Numbered from the stretch's first letter, positions 27,921-38,195 are shown. The stretch: DNA of 64,000 nucleotides from Chlorobiota bacterium (GCA_016700335.1 CP065014.1:719001-783000), one strand, 5' to 3'. Translations and numbers: made by a program. The notes: generated by a model not told the origin, from the letters alone.

Positions 27921-30900
27921 TCATACAATTTTTAACTCCAATACTATTTGATTAATAATACTATATGCCATTTGAATACTATTTACACCTTCAATAATAA
28001 CCCTTAAAGATTTTCCTTTTGCCTCTGGACTGGAATTTGGAATTTTACTAATAGATTGTAGAATTTTTTTGAAATGTTTTTCGTAAAACAGTTTGTTGTT
28101 TTCGTTTGGTAATTCTAAAATCATTTTATTATGTTGAAGAATAATTTTATCAACTCCAGTATTCATAGCTAAAAGTCTAAGCTTAACAACCTCAAATAGA
28201 CGATCAGTTTTAACTGGAAGCTTACCAAATCTATCGCGCATTTCATTTTCAATGTTTGTTATGGTAGATTCATCACGACTTGAATACATTCTTAAATAAA
28301 AATCATAACGTTCAGAATCTGAGGGAATATATGTTTTAGTAATTAAAGCATCTTGTTCAGTTTCAATGGTAATTGCTTCATTAAATGGAAGTTTGTCTTC
28401 TTCAATATTTTCATTAAACATACCTTTGAACTCTTCGTTTTTAAGCTCACTTACTGCTTCATCTATTATTTTCTGATATAGTTCAAAACCAATGTCATCA
28501 ATGTAACCAGATTGTTCTCCACCAAGTAAATTCCCTGCTCCTCTTATCTCCATATCTTTCATTGCTAGCTTCATTCCAGAACCTAAATCAGTGAGTTCAC
28601 TTATAGCTTGCAACCTTCTCATTGCAATCTTTGATATACTTGCTGATGGTGGAACAATCATATAACAAAATGCTTGGATATTAGATCTACCAACTCTTCC
28701 CCTAAGTTGGTACAGCTCTGCCAAACCGTATTTATCAGCTCTATTTACAATCATTGTATTAACAGCAGGAATATCAATCCCTGATTCAATAATCTTTGTA
28801 GCAATCAGGATATCAAATTTTTTTTCAATAAATGCCATTACATTTTTTTCAACAACATTTGGGGATAACTGTCCGTGTGCTATTGTGATTCTAGAATTAG
28901 GAACAAGTTCTCTAATTTTTGCAGAAATATCTTCAATATCACTTATTTTCCAATGAACAAAAAAACATTGCCCACCACGTTTAATTTCATTTTGAATAAC
29001 TTCTCTTATTGTTTCATCATTCCATTGAATTAGTTCTGTATGGATTGGTAATCTATTTCTTGGGGGAGTTTCTATTAAGGATAAGTCTCTTGCACCTAGT
29101 AAAGAAAAATTTAAAGTTCTGGGAATTGGGGTTGCTGTAAGAGTTAATGTGTCAATGTTAGCACGAATCATTCTTAATTTTTCTTTAGCTGAAACACCAA
29201 ATCTTTGCTCTTCATCAATTATTAGCAAACCAATGTCTTTGAAACTAATATCTTTTGATAAAATTCTATGTGTTCCAATCAATACATCTACCCCACCTTC
29301 AGTTAACTTTTTGAGTGTTGAATTTTGTTCACTTTTTGATCTGAATCTTGAAAGTAAATCAACATTAACAGCATATCGGCCTAATCTATCTCTGAAAGTA
29401 TTATAATGTTGTTGGGCCAAAATTGTTGTAGGGCAAAGAACTGCGACTTGTTTTCCTGATTGCACTGCTTTAAAAGCGGCTCTAACAGCAACTTCTGTTT
29501 TCCCAAAACCAACATCACCACAAACTAATCTATCCATAGGTGTAGAGCTTTCCATATCTTTTTTTATTTCGACAGTAGTTCTAGCTTGATCATCTGTATC
29601 TTCATACATAAAAGATGCTTCAAGTTCTCTTTGCCAAGTAGTATCAGTTGAGTAAGCAAAGCCTTTTTGTCTTTTTCTCTCAGCATAAAGAGTAATCAAC
29701 TCTCTTGCAATATCCTTTAATCTTTTCTTTGCTTTAGCTTTAGTTCTTTCCCAATCTTGAGTACCAAGTTTGTTAAGTTTTGGTTCAGTACTTTCTTTAG
29801 ATGAATATTTTTGTAATCTATTTATAAAACTCAAGTTCACAAAAAGATAATCATTTTCTGCATATCTAAGTTTTACTGCTTCTGCTTCAGCACCAGCTAC
29901 TGAAATTGTTTCAAGACCCATAAATTGCCCAATCCCTTTATCAACATGAACAACATAATCACCCTTATGTAATTGCTTTAATTCTCTAAATGTAAATCCT
30001 TTAAACTTTTTATTTCTGGAAGAAGTTTTAATATTAGTTCTTCTTCTTTCAAATAACTGATGCTCAGTTAAAATTGCTATTTTCTTTTGATTTAATATAA
30101 ACCCTTGTGCTAAACTTTCTTGAGTGAGTGTTAAATCAACAGGATTAAATGAATATTCTTCACCACTTTCAAATGCTCTATCACATTCACTTTCCAATAA
30201 ATCCTCAATTCTTCTTTTTGCGTCAATTCCTTCAGAGAGTATATAAATTTTGTAATTGTCTTTATAAAACGTATTAATTAAATTGCATATTTCTCTTAAT
30301 GTGGCATTTGTCAAGGGTTGTGATTCAGAATTTACAACTATTACTTCGTCATTATAAAAACTAGAATGTAATATTTGCTTGAAGTTGTTGATTGATGACA
30401 AAAATCTCTCATCTACTTTCACGTTTATCATACCAAATATTCTTTCTGGTTCATCAACAAAAATTAAAGTGCTATCAGATAAATAATTTATCAATGTTGA
30501 TGATAAATTAATTTCATCATCAGAATGAAAAACTCTTGTAGTAATATCTATTTCATTGAATTCTTTTATAGATCTTTGAGACATTGTATCAAATTCTCTA
30601 ATAGAGTCAATCTCATCTCCAAAAAATTCGATTCTCAATGGATTTGTTAGTCCTAATGGGAACAAATCCAATAACCCACCTCGTACAGCATATTCACCAA
30701 TTGAGGAAACAATTTCATTTTTTTCAAATCCTCCTAATGCAAGCCTATGAGCCAATTCTAACATATTTACATTATCCCCTTGTTTTAAATTCAATGAACT
30801 TGAATTCATTTCAAATGGTGGGGGTACTTTAGCTATTAATGATTCAATATCAGTAATAATAACTCTGTTTGGTTGGCTTGAAATTACTTTTAAAGCATCG

Positions 30901-31208
30901 GTTAATGATACTAACTCAGCTTCAACACTTTCTCTTATTGCTACTTGAGTGTGGTGCTCTTCATGATAAAGGGTTGTATTCTCTCCTCCAATGAGTGAAC
31001 AAATATCAGTGTACAAATCGTTTGCTTCAATAGGATCTTCTGTTATAATAAGCACTGGTTCACCTGTTCTTTGATGAACTAATGATGGATATAAAGATTT
31101 TAATGACCCAGCTAGACCTTTAATCTTAATACTTCTTGACACCTTAATTTCTTCAATTAAAGTGTTTAATTCCTTACTATTACTTATTTGGTCAAGAATT
31201 CTTTTCAA
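27921..31208 (-). CDS. mfd: Transcription-repair coupling factor
   Basis: A 1095-residue SF2 translocase that removes stalled RNA polymerase and brings UvrA to the lesion. The N-terminal UvrB-like module runs to about residue 390; the RNA-polymerase-interacting domain starts at FRELKQLHKGDYVVHVDKGI; the helicase core has CGDVGFGKTEVAVRAAFKAV (Walker A), LLIIDEEQRFGV (Walker B), LTLTATPIPRTLNFSLLG and the RecG-like RGRVGRS motif VI; the TRCF domain ends the protein. Length is normal. uvrA and uvrC are elsewhere in the window. Confidence 0.97.
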   Translation of the reverse strand: MKRILDQISNSKELNTLIEEIKVSRSIKIKGLAGSLKSLYPSLVHQRTGEPVLIITEDPIEANDLYTDICSLIGGENTTLYHEEHHTQVAIRESVEAELVSLTDALKVISSQPNRVIITDIESLIAKVPPPFEMNSSSLNLKQGDNVNMLELAHRLALGGFEKNEIVSSIGEYAVRGGLLDLFPLGLTNPLRIEFFGDEIDSIREFDTMSQRSIKEFNEIDITTRVFHSDDEINLSSTLINYLSDSTLIFVDEPERIFGMINVKVDERFLSSINNFKQILHSSFYNDEVIVVNSESQPLTNATLREICNLINTFYKDNYKIYILSEGIDAKRRIEDLLESECDRAFESGEEYSFNPVDLTLTQESLAQGFILNQKKIAILTEHQLFERRRTNIKTSSRNKKFKGFTFRELKQLHKGDYVVHVDKGIGQFMGLETISVAGAEAEAVKLRYAENDYLFVNLSFINRLQKYSSKESTEPKLNKLGTQDWERTKAKAKKRLKDIARELITLYAERKRQKGFAYSTDTTWQRELEASFMYEDTDDQARTTVEIKKDMESSTPMDRLVCGDVGFGKTEVAVRAAFKAVQSGKQVAVLCPTTILAQQHYNTFRDRLGRYAVNVDLLSRFRSKSEQNSTLKKLTEGGVDVLIGTHRILSKDISFKDIGLLIIDEEQRFGVSAKEKLRMIRANIDTLTLTATPIPRTLNFSLLGARDLSLIETPPRNRLPIHTELIQWNDETIREVIQNEIKRGGQCFFVHWKISDIEDISAKIRELVPNSRITIAHGQLSPNVVEKNVMAFIEKKFDILIATKIIESGIDIPAVNTMIVNRADKYGLAELYQLRGRVGRSNIQAFCYMIVPPSASISKIAMRRLQAISELTDLGSGMKLAMKDMEIRGAGNLLGGEQSGYIDDIGFELYQKIIDEAVSELKNEEFKGMFNENIEEDKLPFNEAITIETEQDALITKTYIPSDSERYDFYLRMYSSRDESTITNIENEMRDRFGKLPVKTDRLFEVVKLRLLAMNTGVDKIILQHNKMILELPNENNKLFYEKHFKKILQSISKIPNSSPEAKGKSLRVIIEGVNSIQMAYSIINQIVLELKIV

Positions 31209-31296
31209 TGAAATAATAATTTTTTAATTAACAATTTCTTCTAATACTTAAAACTATAAAATGATTTAAACAAAAAAAATTCAATTACATAATATT

Positions 31297-31338
31297 AAAA
31301 AAAGTCCGAAGAAGATACTATAAAATACCTTACGGACT
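31297..31338 (-). terminator. Rho-independent terminator after the zinc-ribbon protease
   Basis: On the minus strand AGTCCG (31338-31333) pairs with CGGACT (31308-31303) and a T tract of seven follows at 31303-31297. The loop is 24 nt. It lies between the protease stop and mfd, so mfd has its own transcript or relies on read-through. Confidence 0.7.
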
Positions 31339-31364
31339 CTTTCAAAATATATCATCCAAATTAT

Positions 31365-32471
31365 TTATTCAAATTCTCTAACTAAAGCACCATATTGATT
31401 TATTAGTACATCATAATAATTAGAAGCCTTTGAAAGAAAATCAGAAATAAATTCAAATGCATTTATTTCAGTTATATGCGTATCGTATTCAACAAATGAA
31501 ATAAAAACATCTTGGTTTACTATGTTTAAATTAAATGAACCTGGTTTTCCACATTCTTTGAGCATATATTCATACAATTGAGAAATATTCGTTTTGGGTA
31601 TCTGACACAATAGTGAATTAAAAATAATTGCCGCAGTACTTTGAAAATGGTAGTTAATTGTAACAATTGAGTTACCAGCTTTTAAAGACCAATTGTTACT
31701 TCCTTTTCTACATAACTTAGGATCATAATTTAATTTAACAAGTACATTCTCAATAATTGTAGCTGCATTCGACAATATTATTTTTTCTTCAGTTTCTAAT
31801 TGTGGCATTTTAATTTCAACACCACAACTTGAGCAATATTTACCATCATCAAGCGTTTCAATTGTAACAACACTACCACAAGATTCACACTTAATTGCAA
31901 ATGTTCCATAATGAGGTTTGTAGTTTTCTAAATTTTCCAATATATATTCTACTGGAAGTGCAAATCCTAAATTATCGCCACCTTTAATTATAAAGGTATT
32001 CATCCCAACTATTTCACCATCCATATTTATTAAAGCTCCACCACTATTTCCTGGATTGATGGCAGCATCGATCTGAATATATTTTGTACCTTCATGAATC
32101 CTTTCGGCTTTTGATACAATTCCAGAAGTCACAGTATAACTTAATCCGTAAGGATGACCAATTGCAACAACTTCATCCCCATCCTTAACTGAATGAGGTA
32201 GTGAAGTTTTAGCAGTAGGAAAATCAATGTCTTTTGGTGGAACTAAAAAAGCTACATCATGTAAGGAGTCATTAAAAAGAACTTTACTTAACATTTGTGG
32301 AAATAACTTTCCAGAAATTACAACTTCAGAATTTTCCCCTACAACATGTTTATTAGTAACAATTAAATTATAATCTTTTAGGTAAAATCCACTACCTGTG
32401 CCTGTTCTAGAAGCTATTTGAATTATAATGTTTTGATATGAATTTGTAACTTCTTGTATGTTCATAAACAA
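31365..32471 (-). CDS. Cytosolic HtrA-like serine protease with zinc ribbon
   Basis: A 368-residue protein. Residues 12-180 are a trypsin-like domain of the DegP/HtrA kind with the full triad, H42 (TNKHVVGE), D72 (LHDVAFL) and S143 (NPGNSGGALI). No signal peptide precedes it and no PDZ domain follows. Instead residues 195-216 form a zinc ribbon with two CxxC pairs (C195, C198 and C213, C216). Residues 240-368 are an alpha/beta domain that resembles the YbjN/type III chaperone-like fold. Substrate and role are unknown, and the architecture suggests a cytoplasmic protease. Start could be M1 or M3. Confidence 0.78.
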   Translation of the reverse strand: MFMNIQEVTNSYQNIIIQIASRTGTGSGFYLKDYNLIVTNKHVVGENSEVVISGKLFPQMLSKVLFNDSLHDVAFLVPPKDIDFPTAKTSLPHSVKDGDEVVAIGHPYGLSYTVTSGIVSKAERIHEGTKYIQIDAAINPGNSGGALINMDGEIVGMNTFIIKGGDNLGFALPVEYILENLENYKPHYGTFAIKCESCGSVVTIETLDDGKYCSSCGVEIKMPQLETEEKIILSNAATIIENVLVKLNYDPKLCRKGSNNWSLKAGNSIVTINYHFQSTAAIIFNSLLCQIPKTNISQLYEYMLKECGKPGSFNLNIVNQDVFISFVEYDTHITEINAFEFISDFLSKASNYYDVLINQYGALVREFE

Positions 32472-32824
32472 TTGAAAATAAGTTCTAAAATGAGTAGGAC
32501 AAGGAATCTATTGACTAATTATAATTAATTTTATTCTTTCAAGTAATAAACAAAGATAATCAAAAGGACTCAAAAGTTAATCCATAAAAATAATAAAATA
32601 CGAATCTGAAAATTAATGAAGTTAAAAGTAATAATGGTTGGATATTGTAAAGATTTAAATAAACCTAAATTATAAAACAGTTGATAACAATTTTAAATGA
32701 AAAATCTTATTATCAAATAAAATAATAAATTAGTTAATCTCATTTCTAAATGGAATAGGGCATTATAAAAAAACCATAATCAATAAATTATGGTTTAAAA
32801 TTTTTCTCTAAAACTGGAGCTATC
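32472..32824. other. Intergenic gap with a -7 box and a terminator
   Basis: This 353-bp gap between the protease and the Spy-like gene (both minus strand) holds no gene. It contains TATCTTTG on the minus strand at 32558-32551, a perfect Bacteroidota -7 box about 80 bp upstream of the protease start, without a clear TTG 19 nt further up. The right end holds the terminator of the Spy-like gene. The remaining sequence is AT-rich and shows nothing I can name. Confidence 0.55.
32767..32796 (-). terminator. Rho-independent terminator after the Spy-like gene
   Basis: AAACCATAAT (32771-32780) and ATTATGGTTT (32787-32796) form a perfect 10-bp stem with a 6-nt loop. On the minus strand the right arm is followed by a T tract (32773-32767), 29 bp after the Spy-like stop codon. 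Confidence 0.85.
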
Positions 32825-33238
32825 TTAATCTTGATTTTTATCTTTTTCAGATTTCAATCTTTTTAAAAGTTGCTTTTGATCGCTTGTTAAAATTGCAAGT
32901 TGTTTTTCTTCAAATCTACTAAGAGCTAAAGATAATTCAACTTCTTTTTCAGCTCTTTCTTTTAAAACAGATTTTAGTGCAACCAGATTTGTTGGAGTTT
33001 CTTTTTTTATTGTTCTTTCTTCATCAACTAATCTGGCGATTTCAATATTAATATCTTTAGTTTCAGCTTTAAACTTTAACCTTAACAATTTCAATTTTGT
33101 TTTTTGAGCATCAGATAAATTTAGTTGTTGCTCAATGTCTGGGTCAGTGCTCGCTACTTTAGGTTGTGCTAAAGTTACATGAGCAAACCCAAAACTCAAC
33201 AAACATATTCCTAAGATTGTAAATAGTTTATTATGCAT
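32825..33238 (-). CDS. Spy/CpxP-like periplasmic protein
   Basis: A 137-residue exported protein. A signal peptide (residues 1-24, ending TLAQ) precedes an all-helical, highly charged domain: LNLSDAQKTKLKLLRLKFKA and LSLALSRFEEKQLAILTSDQ are the two LTxxQ-like repeats of the Spy/CpxP/ZraP fold, in which helical dimers act as ATP-free chaperones or metal-stress sensors. It stands alone with its own promoter and terminator. Sensor or chaperone use cannot be told from sequence. Confidence 0.75.
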   Translation of the reverse strand: MHNKLFTILGICLLSFGFAHVTLAQPKVASTDPDIEQQLNLSDAQKTKLKLLRLKFKAETKDINIEIARLVDEERTIKKETPTNLVALKSVLKERAEKEVELSLALSRFEEKQLAILTSDQKQLLKRLKSEKDKNQD

Positions 33239-33268
33239 AATAATAGTTAATTGGTTTTTTCAAATTCA

Positions 33269-33298
33269 CAAAGTTACGTTGATGACTTTTTAATTCAA
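33269..33298 (-). promoter_or_regulatory. Bacteroidota-type promoter of the Spy-like gene
   Basis: The minus strand shows TTG (33298-33296), a spacer of exactly 19 nt, and TAACTTTG (33276-33269), a perfect match to the -33/-7 consensus. The predicted start site lies about 25 nt upstream of the ATG at 33238. It is one of the best promoter matches in the window. Confidence 0.7.
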
Positions 33299-33352
33299 TA
33301 AAGGTTTATTAAAAAAATAAAATGTATTAAAAATATTTTGATAAAGAAGTCA

Positions 33353-35764
33353 TTAACCTTTTCTAAAAATATAAGGAACAGCTTCAGTAAGATAAGATAC
33401 TGGTATAATTTCTAAACCATCAGTTACCTTACTTGAAATTTCTGATAAATCTTTAACATTATCTTTAGGAATAATAATTGTTTTAATATTTGCTCTTTTA
33501 GCAGCAATTAGTTTTTCAGTTAAGCCACCTATTGCTAAAATTTTACCTCTTAAAGTTATTTCTCCAGTCATGGCAACATCCCATCTTACTGGAATTTTAG
33601 CAGCAGCTGAAACAACTGCAACTGCCATTGTAATACCAGCCGAAGGACCATCCTTTGGTATGGCACCTTCTGGAACGTGTACATGAATTTCCTTACCTTT
33701 GTAGAAACTTTCAGAAACACCTAATTGGGTTGCATGAGACCTAATGTAAGTTACAGCAGCAACAACCGATTCTTTCATTACATCACCTAACTGTCCTGTT
33801 AATGTTAGTTTTTCAATTCCAGGAACAATAGATACTTCAACAGTTAATGTATCGCCTCCAGTTGAAGTCCAAGCCAACCCATTGGCAGCTCCTATCATAT
33901 CTTCATGTTCTTCTTGAGAGTCTCTAAATTGAGGAACTTTTAAATATTTCTCAACAGATTCATTATCAACTAAAATTTCTGTTTTAAGTATTTTCTTTGA
34001 AGTATTCTTTTTAGCTTTTACAACATCAGAATTTGTTTCATTTTTTACAATTGACAAATCAGGTTTCTTTGATACTATTTCTTTAGCAATTTTTCTGCAT
34101 ATTGCTGCTATTTGTCTTTCAAGACTCCTCACACCAGCCTCAGAAGTATATTCTCTAATTACTTTTCGTATAGAATCATCGTTGAAAGAAATATTGAAAC
34201 TACTTAAACCATGTTCTATAATTTGCTTTGGAATTATATGTCTTTTTGCTATCTCAATTTTATCATAGTCAGTATATCCATTTAGCTGAATAATCTCCAT
34301 TCTATCTTGCAAAGGAAGAGGAATTTGATGCAAAACATTGGCAGTAGTAATAAATAAAACTTTTGATAAATCATAATCAACTTCTAAATAATGATCATTG
34401 AAAGCATTATTTTGTTCTGGATCAAGCACTTCAAGCATTGCTGAAGCTGGGTCACCTCTGAAATCATTACTCATTTTATCAATTTCATCAAGAAGAATAA
34501 CTGGATTTACAACACCAGCTTTTTTCATTGATTGAATTATTTTACCAGGCATAGAACCTATATATGTTCTTCTATGACCTCTAATATCCGCCTCATCTCG
34601 AACACCACCTAAAGATATTCTAACAAATTTTCTACCTAAAGCATGAGCAATAGATTTACCAAGTGATGTTTTACCTACTCCTGGAGGACCAACTAAGCAA
34701 AGTATTTGCCCATTTATTTCTTTAACTAAAGATAACACAGCTATATATTCTAAAATTCTTTCTTTTGCTTTTTCTAAACCATAATGATCATTATCTAAAA
34801 CCTCTTGAACATTATTTACATTAAGATTATCGTCTGTGTGAGTTGTCCATGGGACTGATGAAATCCATTCTAAATAGTTTCTGCTTACTCCAAATTCTGG
34901 TGACATTGAAGGTGTTTTTTTCAACTTATCCATTTCCTCAAGTGCTTTCTCATGAACAGCCGGGGGCATACCAGATTTTTTAATTGCATCAAATATTTTT
35001 GCCAAATCAGGAGATGCTTCAAAATCATCACCTAATTCATTTTGAAGGGCACGAATTTGTTCTTGAATTATAAATTGTCGTTGAGATTTTTGCATAGTAT
35101 CTTGTACTTTATCATCTATCTCTTGTTCTATTTTTGTTCTCTCAATTTTTTCTTGAATCAAAGTTGCCATAATCAAAAATTTTGACTCCATTGAAACTTC
35201 ATCAAGTACCTTTTGTCTATCTTCAGCATTAATATCTAATCCTGATAACATTAAATATAACCTTTTTAAATGATCCACTTCAGAAGTTATTGTTTGAATA
35301 AATTCTTTAGGTAAAAATGGATTAAGGTTAGAATATTCATTAAACAAATTTGTAATTTGAGAACTTAAAACTGTAAATTTTTTCTTGTTCTCAAATGGAA
35401 TTAATGGTACTGATAAATCTGCATACATTTTACCATCTTTGGTTCTAACATTAGAAATAACTGCTTGTTTGATACCTTCAACTAACATTCTAATTTTCCC
35501 ATCTGGCATTTTTAACATTTGAGAAATTTTACAAATTGTGCCATTTTTATGAAGATCTTCAGCTTTTGGATCTTCAATATTTGCATTTTTTTGTAATACT
35601 AAAAACACGTTAATTCCACCCGCATAAGCTTCTTCGACTGCTTTTAATGAACTTTCTCTGCCAACTAAAACTGGTAAAAATATTTGTGGTAATGCAATTA
35701 TCTCCTTTAATGGCACTACTGGGATATTCAAATTAACTTTTAAATCTATAGATATTTTTTTCAT
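33353..35764 (-). CDS. lon: Lon ATP-dependent protease
   Basis: An 803-residue soluble AAA+ serine protease. The start is set at the ATG at 35764 (MKKISIDLKVNL) because the family N-terminus NIPVVPLKEIIALPQIFLPV follows; an upstream in-frame methionine at 35797 would add 11 residues. Order: substrate-binding domain, AAA+ domain with GPPGVGKTSLGKSIAHALGR and ILLDEIDKM, then the protease domain with the catalytic Ser in EGAIPKDGPSAGITMAVAVV and Lys in GGLTEKLIAAKRA. A lysine-rich linker (VKAKKNTSKKIL) between the ATPase and protease parts is longer than in E. coli. Confidence 0.97.
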   Translation of the reverse strand: MKKISIDLKVNLNIPVVPLKEIIALPQIFLPVLVGRESSLKAVEEAYAGGINVFLVLQKNANIEDPKAEDLHKNGTICKISQMLKMPDGKIRMLVEGIKQAVISNVRTKDGKMYADLSVPLIPFENKKKFTVLSSQITNLFNEYSNLNPFLPKEFIQTITSEVDHLKRLYLMLSGLDINAEDRQKVLDEVSMESKFLIMATLIQEKIERTKIEQEIDDKVQDTMQKSQRQFIIQEQIRALQNELGDDFEASPDLAKIFDAIKKSGMPPAVHEKALEEMDKLKKTPSMSPEFGVSRNYLEWISSVPWTTHTDDNLNVNNVQEVLDNDHYGLEKAKERILEYIAVLSLVKEINGQILCLVGPPGVGKTSLGKSIAHALGRKFVRISLGGVRDEADIRGHRRTYIGSMPGKIIQSMKKAGVVNPVILLDEIDKMSNDFRGDPASAMLEVLDPEQNNAFNDHYLEVDYDLSKVLFITTANVLHQIPLPLQDRMEIIQLNGYTDYDKIEIAKRHIIPKQIIEHGLSSFNISFNDDSIRKVIREYTSEAGVRSLERQIAAICRKIAKEIVSKKPDLSIVKNETNSDVVKAKKNTSKKILKTEILVDNESVEKYLKVPQFRDSQEEHEDMIGAANGLAWTSTGGDTLTVEVSIVPGIEKLTLTGQLGDVMKESVVAAVTYIRSHATQLGVSESFYKGKEIHVHVPEGAIPKDGPSAGITMAVAVVSAAAKIPVRWDVAMTGEITLRGKILAIGGLTEKLIAAKRANIKTIIIPKDNVKDLSEISSKVTDGLEIIPVSYLTEAVPYIFRKG

Positions 35765-35785
35765 AATATTTTTAAAAAAAGTTTG

Positions 35786-35793
35786 CAAAACTA
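35786..35793 (-). promoter_or_regulatory. Possible -7 element of lon
   Basis: The minus strand reads TAGTTTTG, matching TAnnTTTG, 22 bp upstream of the lon ATG. No TTG is present at the correct distance. No CIRCE-like heat-shock operator was noticed. Confidence 0.3.
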
Positions 35794-35968
35794 ACAAATC
35801 ATAACCAATAATAACGAATATATGAACAAAAGAGTGTGGTTTTTTAAATTGATTTGTAATTCATTATTAAATTGGTCTTTTTTTATAATTCAAATACTCA
35901 TCGAATTTTAACACCTTGTAACTAATTTTTTAAATTTATTTATTAGCCATTATATTAAGTTGCAGAAC

Positions 35969-38014
35969 ATGCACTCAGATTCAAATATATATAATTCAGA
36001 AACAGAATATTTTTTTATTGGTGATGGCAGATTAACATGTGCTATTCAATGGAGTAAAAATCATGAAATGACACCATATGGATTAATACTACAAGACCCA
36101 GAGAAACGGGCTCGTAAAGACTCTTCACTATTGTTTCATCCAGAATTTGGATTCTCTAAAACAACAATTTTTATACTTGCTAATGGCAAAAGATATACAC
36201 CAGATCACCAAAACACAAAAGTTGAATGGGGATATGGAGATAAAGCTTGTATAATTGTAAGCTGGGGGAATAATGAGATAAATGTAGAAGAAAAATTTAT
36301 GGTTTGTAATTCATCATTATTCAGGCAAATAAAAGTAAAATTTAATAAAGTTACTAAGTATAAAGTTGTTGTTAGTTTGTATGCTAACCCAGCTTTGTTT
36401 AACGATTTTAGTTACAAAGATAATAATTGTTTGAAAGCAACTGGATACGCAAATATTAGTTTAAAATCAATTGGAGAATCGAGTACTTTTGAAAGATTTA
36501 TTACAATTCAAAAACTTGATAATAAACTTAAAGAGGAAGATATTGTTTTAGTATATAGTTTGAATGATTATAGATTAATTGGGATTGAATCTAAAAAATT
36601 TGAAAATATTACTAATAACTTAAATAAAGATAATAGTTTAGGATCTAAAGTGAGCCATTTGTATAATGTTGCTAAAATTGGATTAAGAGCTGTTGTTTCA
36701 AAAACTGGAAGCTTTGATGCATCTATCTGGCAATATGGTATGCAATGGGGTCTTGATTCGGCTTATGTTACAAAAGCAGCAATATTATCTGGAGATAAGA
36801 ATTTAGCGCAAGAACTTATAACAAATATATTTTCTAAAATAGTTTCAGATAATGGTGAAATTATGGAGTCTAATAGATTTAGGAATGGCTTAGAAAGTGA
36901 GTTAAACGGAAATGGCGCTTTGCTTTGCACTATCAAATCATACTTAGATTATACTAACGATCTAGAATTAACTAAAAGCTATTGGATAAAAATTAAATCT
37001 ATAGCTAATTATGTTTTAAGACCTGAATTTGTACATAAATCTTGTTTGTTATTAAGTGAAAGAGATTTTTGGGAAAGATTAGGTTGGATGGGTGTTAATA
37101 AAGGATTTGAATTAGGTCATCAAGTGTTATGTGCTTATGGTTTGCAATATGCTAGTATAATTGCAAATCAATTATCAAATAAAGCTGAGTTTAATTTATG
37201 GAAGAAATCATCAAATAATTTAATTAAAGCAACATTAAGGCATAAAAAATATTCTCTGTTAGAAAAAAATAAATTTATTCATAGAAGATTGTTAGATGAA
37301 ACTGTTCAGGAATATATGGTTAGCAATTCAGATTTTCAAAGGGAAGAATATGAAGTATATTTTAAAGGTTTTAGTTTTAGGAATAACTTAAAAAAATCTG
37401 AGCCTGATATTACTTCAATACTCCCAATAATATATGGCATGGTTGAAAACAATTCTATAGAAGCTGTTGAAACAATGTCGGCTATAGAAGAATTATGGAA
37501 TACTAATGGTTTAGGTGGCTATGCTAGATGTCCAAATGATTCTGACCAAGATTCACCAGGAGCTTGGACATTTGGAAATTGTTTTGCTTTGCAAGCTCAA
37601 CTTATAATGGAAGATTATATGAAATCTGAAAGAACATTAAAATGGCTAATTGAAAAAGCTGGTTCAGGTGGTTGTTGGCATGAATTTTATGGTCAGAGAA
37701 ATTCAGAAGGTTTACCCCCAAACGGGATTATTGTTTGGGGTTGGGCTCAATGGATAATTATGGTTATTGAAAATTTGTGTGGCATAAAAATTTCTGATGG
37801 TGAATTAAAAATTGCTCCAGTGTTGTCAAACCTAAATATTAAAACAAAAGTTGGAGATTTTTCATTAAATATTATCACAACAGAAAGCAACGTTAGTCTT
37901 TCGTCTTACAAAAGGTTTTCAAATGTTAAAATTAATGGAGTTAACCAATTTGTCATTAACGTTGTTTCATTAAAACTTCCATTAAAAGAAGATTATGTTT
38001 TGGAATTCTATTAG
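35969..38014 (+). CDS. Six-hairpin glycosidase-like protein
   Basis: A 681-residue cytosolic protein (no signal peptide) beginning at the ATG at 35969; a TTG at 35960 is also possible. The N-terminal 220 residues look like a beta-sandwich. The rest has the spacing of an (alpha/alpha)6 barrel as in GH15, GH63 and glycogen-debranching families: IWQYGMQWGLDSAYVTKAAI, MESNRFRNGLESELNGNGALL, LSERDFWERLGW, FGNCFALQAQLIMED and GIIVWGWAQWIIMVIEN. Acidic residues in ESELNG and ERDFWER are candidate catalysts. It is likely to act on a glucan, but the exact family and substrate are not recognised. Confidence 0.6.
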   Translation: MHSDSNIYNSETEYFFIGDGRLTCAIQWSKNHEMTPYGLILQDPEKRARKDSSLLFHPEFGFSKTTIFILANGKRYTPDHQNTKVEWGYGDKACIIVSWGNNEINVEEKFMVCNSSLFRQIKVKFNKVTKYKVVVSLYANPALFNDFSYKDNNCLKATGYANISLKSIGESSTFERFITIQKLDNKLKEEDIVLVYSLNDYRLIGIESKKFENITNNLNKDNSLGSKVSHLYNVAKIGLRAVVSKTGSFDASIWQYGMQWGLDSAYVTKAAILSGDKNLAQELITNIFSKIVSDNGEIMESNRFRNGLESELNGNGALLCTIKSYLDYTNDLELTKSYWIKIKSIANYVLRPEFVHKSCLLLSERDFWERLGWMGVNKGFELGHQVLCAYGLQYASIIANQLSNKAEFNLWKKSSNNLIKATLRHKKYSLLEKNKFIHRRLLDETVQEYMVSNSDFQREEYEVYFKGFSFRNNLKKSEPDITSILPIIYGMVENNSIEAVETMSAIEELWNTNGLGGYARCPNDSDQDSPGAWTFGNCFALQAQLIMEDYMKSERTLKWLIEKAGSGGCWHEFYGQRNSEGLPPNGIIVWGWAQWIIMVIENLCGIKISDGELKIAPVLSNLNIKTKVGDFSLNIITTESNVSLSSYKRFSNVKINGVNQFVINVVSLKLPLKEDYVLEFY

Positions 38015-38195
38015 TTGATTGTTATTTGTTTTGTAATTTAATAAAAGTACATTTTAATAATATTTAGATCGTCTGTTATTAAAATTTGTAAATTAGTAAT
38101 TAAGTATTTTTAATAATTTGTATTTTAAATTATTCAAGTTGATTTGTTTTAGTTTTGGTTATTAAAAGTTTTAAAATCATTTATCGGTTAAAAAA

